NCBI GenBank assembly: GCA_038236965.1
Contig: JBBRZF010000038.1
Location: forward strand, 1-23,500
Direction of reading: 5' to 3'
Length of the DNA: 23,500 nucleotides
From: JBBRZF01 sp038236965
GTDB taxonomy: Bacteria > Acidobacteriota > Terriglobia > Terriglobales > Acidobacteriaceae
Part shown: piece by piece, positions 21,412-23,500 of the stretch
How positions within the stretch are numbered: the first letter of the stretch is position 1
How the letters are laid out: each line of letters starts with the position of its first letter
Made by a program: the position numbers and the translations under genes
Notes under the pieces: generated by a model
What the model was told of the DNA's origin: nothing
Database searches by the model: none
What the model saw: the letters and a program-made list of their open reading frames with translations, nothing else

Positions 21412-22442
21412 CGTTCACGTCCCGTTTGCGCGCCCTTGCGCCGGGCGAACAAAAGATACACAACGAACAGCAAGCCCACTCCGAACATTCCCGACAACGC
21501 ATAGCCGAATGGCTCGCTCTTGATGAACGAGGGGGCGTACCTCGGAAACGGTGCCGTCCAAAAGGAAGCAAGCCGTTGCAGTCCCGAGGGCACAACCTGC
21601 GCCATCCCGCCGCTGCCGCTCAACTCCGCCGCAGACCATTCCCCCCACGCCGTTCCCGTCGCCAATATGCCCAGCGGAGTAAGCACCATCAGCAGCGCGG
21701 TGGCTATCCACAACCCGCGAAGACTTCGCTCGCCCAAAGCCGCCTGTCCCGCCGCTGCCACGCCCATTCCTTTATCCAGCAGCAGTCCGGGATTCGACTT
21801 CTGCAGAAACGCAACCATGCCCGCCGTTATCGCCGCCTCGGCAATCCCGGCCAGTGTCAGATGACCAATCATCATCGCCGGCACGGCGATCTTCAGTGAG
21901 TAGGGAGCGTACAGCGGAGTGCCCATCGCGTCGTGGAACAAGAGCGGCTGTATTCCGAACTCGATGGCCGTGAACAACGCTGACGCGTTAATCGCGACGT
22001 AGCCCGCAATCGCCGCCGCGATAATCTGTCTCTTCGGATTCCTGTCGCCCGACGCGGCCAGCGCCTTGTAGCAGACGTGCGCCACCAGCGACCCCACGAT
22101 CGCCATGTTGAAACAGTTCGCGCCCAACGTCGTGATGCCGCCATCTCCGAAGAACAGCGCCTGTATCGCCAGCGCTATCGAAATAGCAAGAATGGACCCC
22201 GACGGTCCCAGCACGATGGTCGCAATCGCGATGCCCACCGCGTGTCCCGTAGTCCCGCCCGGAAGCGGCAGGTTGAACATCATCAGCACAAAGGAAAAAG
22301 CTGCGAAGACCGAGATGAGCGGGATGGCCCGGCTGAAAAAGACCCGCTTCACCCGTTTCAGCGCCGTGTACCAACCGCCCACCGAGCAGGCGTAAAGCGT
22401 CGCGCAAGTAGATGGACTCAGGTATCCATCGGGTATATGCAT
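21408..22442 (-). CDS. cbiM: ECF transporter substrate-binding component CbiM with fused CbiN-like domain
   Basis: This 344-residue membrane protein binds the metal ion. The N-terminus MHIPDGYLSP carries the His2 that, in NikM/CbiM, joins the free amino group in coordinating Ni/Co, so this start is well supported. The core has about seven helices with NLPLPGGTTGHAVGIAIATI (third-helix His) and FFGDGGITTLGANCFNMAI. After residue 220 come two further helices separated by an extracytoplasmic loop (ILATGTAWGEWSAAEL and GYALSGMFGVGLLFVVYLL). These resemble a fused CbiN/NikN or PDGLE-type domain, explaining the absence of a separate cbiN gene. AGAGGAG lies 11 bp before the ATG. It is first in the cbiMQO operon. 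I found no cobalamin riboswitch or NikR-type repeat upstream, so the choice between nickel and cobalt stays open. Confidence 0.92.
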   Translation of the reverse strand: MHIPDGYLSPSTCATLYACSVGGWYTALKRVKRVFFSRAIPLISVFAAFSFVLMMFNLPLPGGTTGHAVGIAIATIVLGPSGSILAISIALAIQALFFGDGGITTLGANCFNMAIVGSLVAHVCYKALAASGDRNPKRQIIAAAIAGYVAINASALFTAIEFGIQPLLFHDAMGTPLYAPYSLKIAVPAMMIGHLTLAGIAEAAITAGMVAFLQKSNPGLLLDKGMGVAAAGQAALGERSLRGLWIATALLMVLTPLGILATGTAWGEWSAAELSGSGGMAQVVPSGLQRLASFWTAPFPRYAPSFIKSEPFGYALSGMFGVGLLFVVYLLFARRKGAQTGRER

Positions 22443-22775
22443 GCGTCGCCAGACTCCTCTTCCCTGAGAGCTGCTGTCAATCGTAAATCAACTCCAACAT
22501 AAGGGTACACGGCGTCCATCCACAAAGCTCTACCCGCATTCGCCCATCTCCCCTCTTGCACCGCAGTCGCTCCATTGGTTTTCACAACGGGTTCGTATCA
22601 GGGCAGTCAATACTTGGCGATTCATCGCCACCTGTTTAGGGGAGTTAGCGACGACAAGGGTGTTTATGGGGAGTAATCCAACGCATCAAGCGATTACCTC
22701 CGGTTAGCCCGTCAACCAGGGAGGAATCTGGCAATTGATACTTCGTCCAATCTTTACGTTCCGCAAGCCGAATTT
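22443..22775. other. Gene-poor region upstream of cbiM and downstream of the response regulator
   Basis: No convincing gene is present in these 333 bp. The stretch must hold the 3' end of the two-component transcript and the promoter of cbiMQO, both on the - strand. A short hairpin (TGGCGA-TTCA-TCGCCA, 22615-22630) has no T run. I looked for a B12 box and other riboswitch cores and did not find them. A 32-residue frame at 22477-22575 (-) has no ribosome binding site. Confidence 0.5.
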
Positions 22776-23153
22776 TTACTCGAGCAGTGATGCGACTTTC
22801 GCCAGCATCTGGGGTGGAGGCACCGGTTTCGCCAGCACTTCGAACTTATATCCTTCTTCCTTCGCGCCTTCCAGGAGTTCCTGCGTATCGGCATTGCCAG
22901 AAAACAATAGGACCTGGCAGCTCGGATAAGAATTTCGGATGATCTTGGCCATTGATATGCCGTCCAGGCCAGGCATGATGACATCGGTGACTACCAGCGA
23001 CGGGCGATGGGCTGCGACGAAAGCCAGTGCTTCCTCACCGCTGTACACGGCGCTCGCGTTGTAACCGGCTAACTGAAAAATGATAGCCAGAGTATCGGCG
23101 ATAGCAGGCTCGTCATCGACGATCAGTATTCTTGCGTTCTTAGCAGCCGCCAT
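22776..23153 (-). CDS. Single-domain response regulator (CheY-like receiver)
   Basis: This 125-residue cytoplasmic protein is a receiver domain only, with no output domain. The acidic pair is Asp13-Asp14 (ILIVDDEP), the phosphorylated residue is Asp57 (VVTDVIMPG), the switch Ser85 is in LLFSGN, and the conserved Lys109 is in LAKPVPPP. The ATG at 23153 lies within the end of the kinase gene (14-bp overlap), preceded by AAAGGG. This marks it as the cognate partner of that kinase. The frame is open further upstream to 23462, but that part is the kinase gene in another frame. Its output must be protein-protein contact or phosphotransfer; the target is unknown. Confidence 0.9.
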   Translation of the reverse strand: MAAAKNARILIVDDEPAIADTLAIIFQLAGYNASAVYSGEEALAFVAAHRPSLVVTDVIMPGLDGISMAKIIRNSYPSCQVLLFSGNADTQELLEGAKEEGYKFEVLAKPVPPPQMLAKVASLLE

Positions 23154-23500
23154 CGGAGCCCTTTGCCGCGTGCTGACGTCGCGCGATCGGAAAAACAATC
23201 GAGAATGCGGTTCCTCTTCCGGGTTTACTGCGAACCCGAATCGTTGCACCGTGCTTATCGGCGATCTGCTTCGAGACCCAGAGTCCCAGGCCAGTCCCCA
23301 CCACTTCCTTAGTTGTAAAGAATGGTTCGAAGATCTTCGGAAGTTTTTCCGGAGGAATGCCAGAACCAGTATCAGCAATCGTGAGGCGCACTCCCTGAGT
23401 TTCGTTCCTCCCAATCGAGCGGGAGATGCGGAGCTGTATCTTGCCTGTGTTCGGCATGGCATCCAAGCTGTTAGAAAGCAGGTTCGAGACGATCTGCTGA
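23140..23500 (-). CDS. Sensor histidine kinase, C-terminal ATPase domain (5'-truncated)
   Basis: The last 120 codons of a histidine kinase are visible and run off the window edge. Motifs of the HATPase domain appear in order: N box (QQIVSNLLSNSLDA), G1 (IADTGSGIP), F box (IFEPFFTTK) and G2 (VGTGLGLWVSKQ), ending FSIVFPIARR. They fit the hybrid/NtrB-like class with FFTTK. The sensor and phospho-acceptor domains lie outside, so the stimulus cannot be inferred. The 3' end overlaps the response-regulator start by 14 bp. Confidence 0.92.
   Translation of the reverse strand, partial: QQIVSNLLSNSLDAMPNTGKIQLRISRSIGRNETQGVRLTIADTGSGIPPEKLPKIFEPFFTTKEVVGTGLGLWVSKQIADKHGATIRVRSKPGRGTAFSIVFPIARRQHAAKGSDGGC

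Noticed and set aside
22477..22575. 32-residue frame upstream of cbiM on the - strand
   Set aside because: No ribosome binding site and no recognisable pattern; chance length in a 333-bp gap.
22443..22775. Possible cobalamin riboswitch upstream of cbiMQO
   Set aside because: I searched the - strand for the B12 box and the usual conserved core and saw only partial, scattered resemblance. A covariance-model search would be decisive.
1..23500. CRISPR arrays, tRNA or rRNA genes, insertion sequences, prophage genes
   Set aside because: No regularly spaced direct repeats, no tRNA-like cloverleaf, no transposase or integrase motif was seen in either strand.

Overview
The window most resembles an anaerobic or facultative Gram-negative soil or sediment bacterium of the Acidobacteriota type. 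Three things suggest this: moderately high GC, Thr/Ser/Gly-rich lipoproteins, and proteins resembling families I associate with Acidobacteriota and Geobacter. This is inference from style, since there is no rRNA or other marker gene. Everything from base 1 to about 19,706 reads on the + strand. Everything from 19,792 to the end reads on the - strand.

Region 1 (1-4124) is a membrane-bound formate dehydrogenase operon of the FdnGHI/FdoGHI type. It holds the catalytic molybdopterin subunit (5' part cut off by the window edge, so the Sec/Cys active-site codon is not visible), the four-cluster ferredoxin subunit and the cytochrome b subunit. A gene-free stretch of about 440 bp follows.

Region 2 (4484-11267) is a second respiratory unit. 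It begins with a small monohaem cytochrome c and a large outer-membrane porin-like protein (DUF3373-like). Next come a Tat-exported molybdopterin oxidoreductase of the thiosulfate/polysulfide reductase type, its 4Fe-4S subunit and an FdnI/PhsC-like cytochrome b. It ends with an ArsR-family repressor that has a perfect palindrome just upstream of it, and a probable 30-residue membrane peptide. Formate oxidation feeding quinol to this reductase, or to its cytochrome c, is the simplest picture. The substrate cannot be read from the sequence.

Region 3 (11528-19706) is a copper/silver resistance island. Three small exported proteins come first: one rich in Met and His, one a Met-rich lipoprotein, and one with a Cys/His/Met cluster. 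They are followed by a CusCBA-type efflux system: a TolC-family channel, an adaptor with two heavy-metal-binding domains of which the first looks dead, and a CusA-type RND pump with all three substrate methionines. A small exported Cys-containing protein closes the cluster. The same operator-like palindrome, GTGAC-N4-GTCAC, lies before the Region 2 cytochrome c and before the Cys/His/Met protein. This suggests one CRP/FNR-family regulator for respiration and metal export.

Region 4 (22442-19792, - strand) is an ECF-type nickel/cobalt uptake operon: CbiM with a fused CbiN-like tail, CbiQ, and CbiO with a strongly His-rich C-terminus. Region 5 (23500-22776, - strand) holds the end of a sensor histidine kinase and an overlapping single-domain response regulator.

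I see no tRNA, rRNA, CRISPR array, insertion sequence or prophage gene. The most unusual items are the shared palindrome, the porin/cytochrome/molybdoenzyme gene order, the trio of metal-ligand-rich exported proteins, the degenerate metal-binding domain in the adaptor, the 25-codon ORF overlapping the cusA start, and the His-rich ATPase tail.
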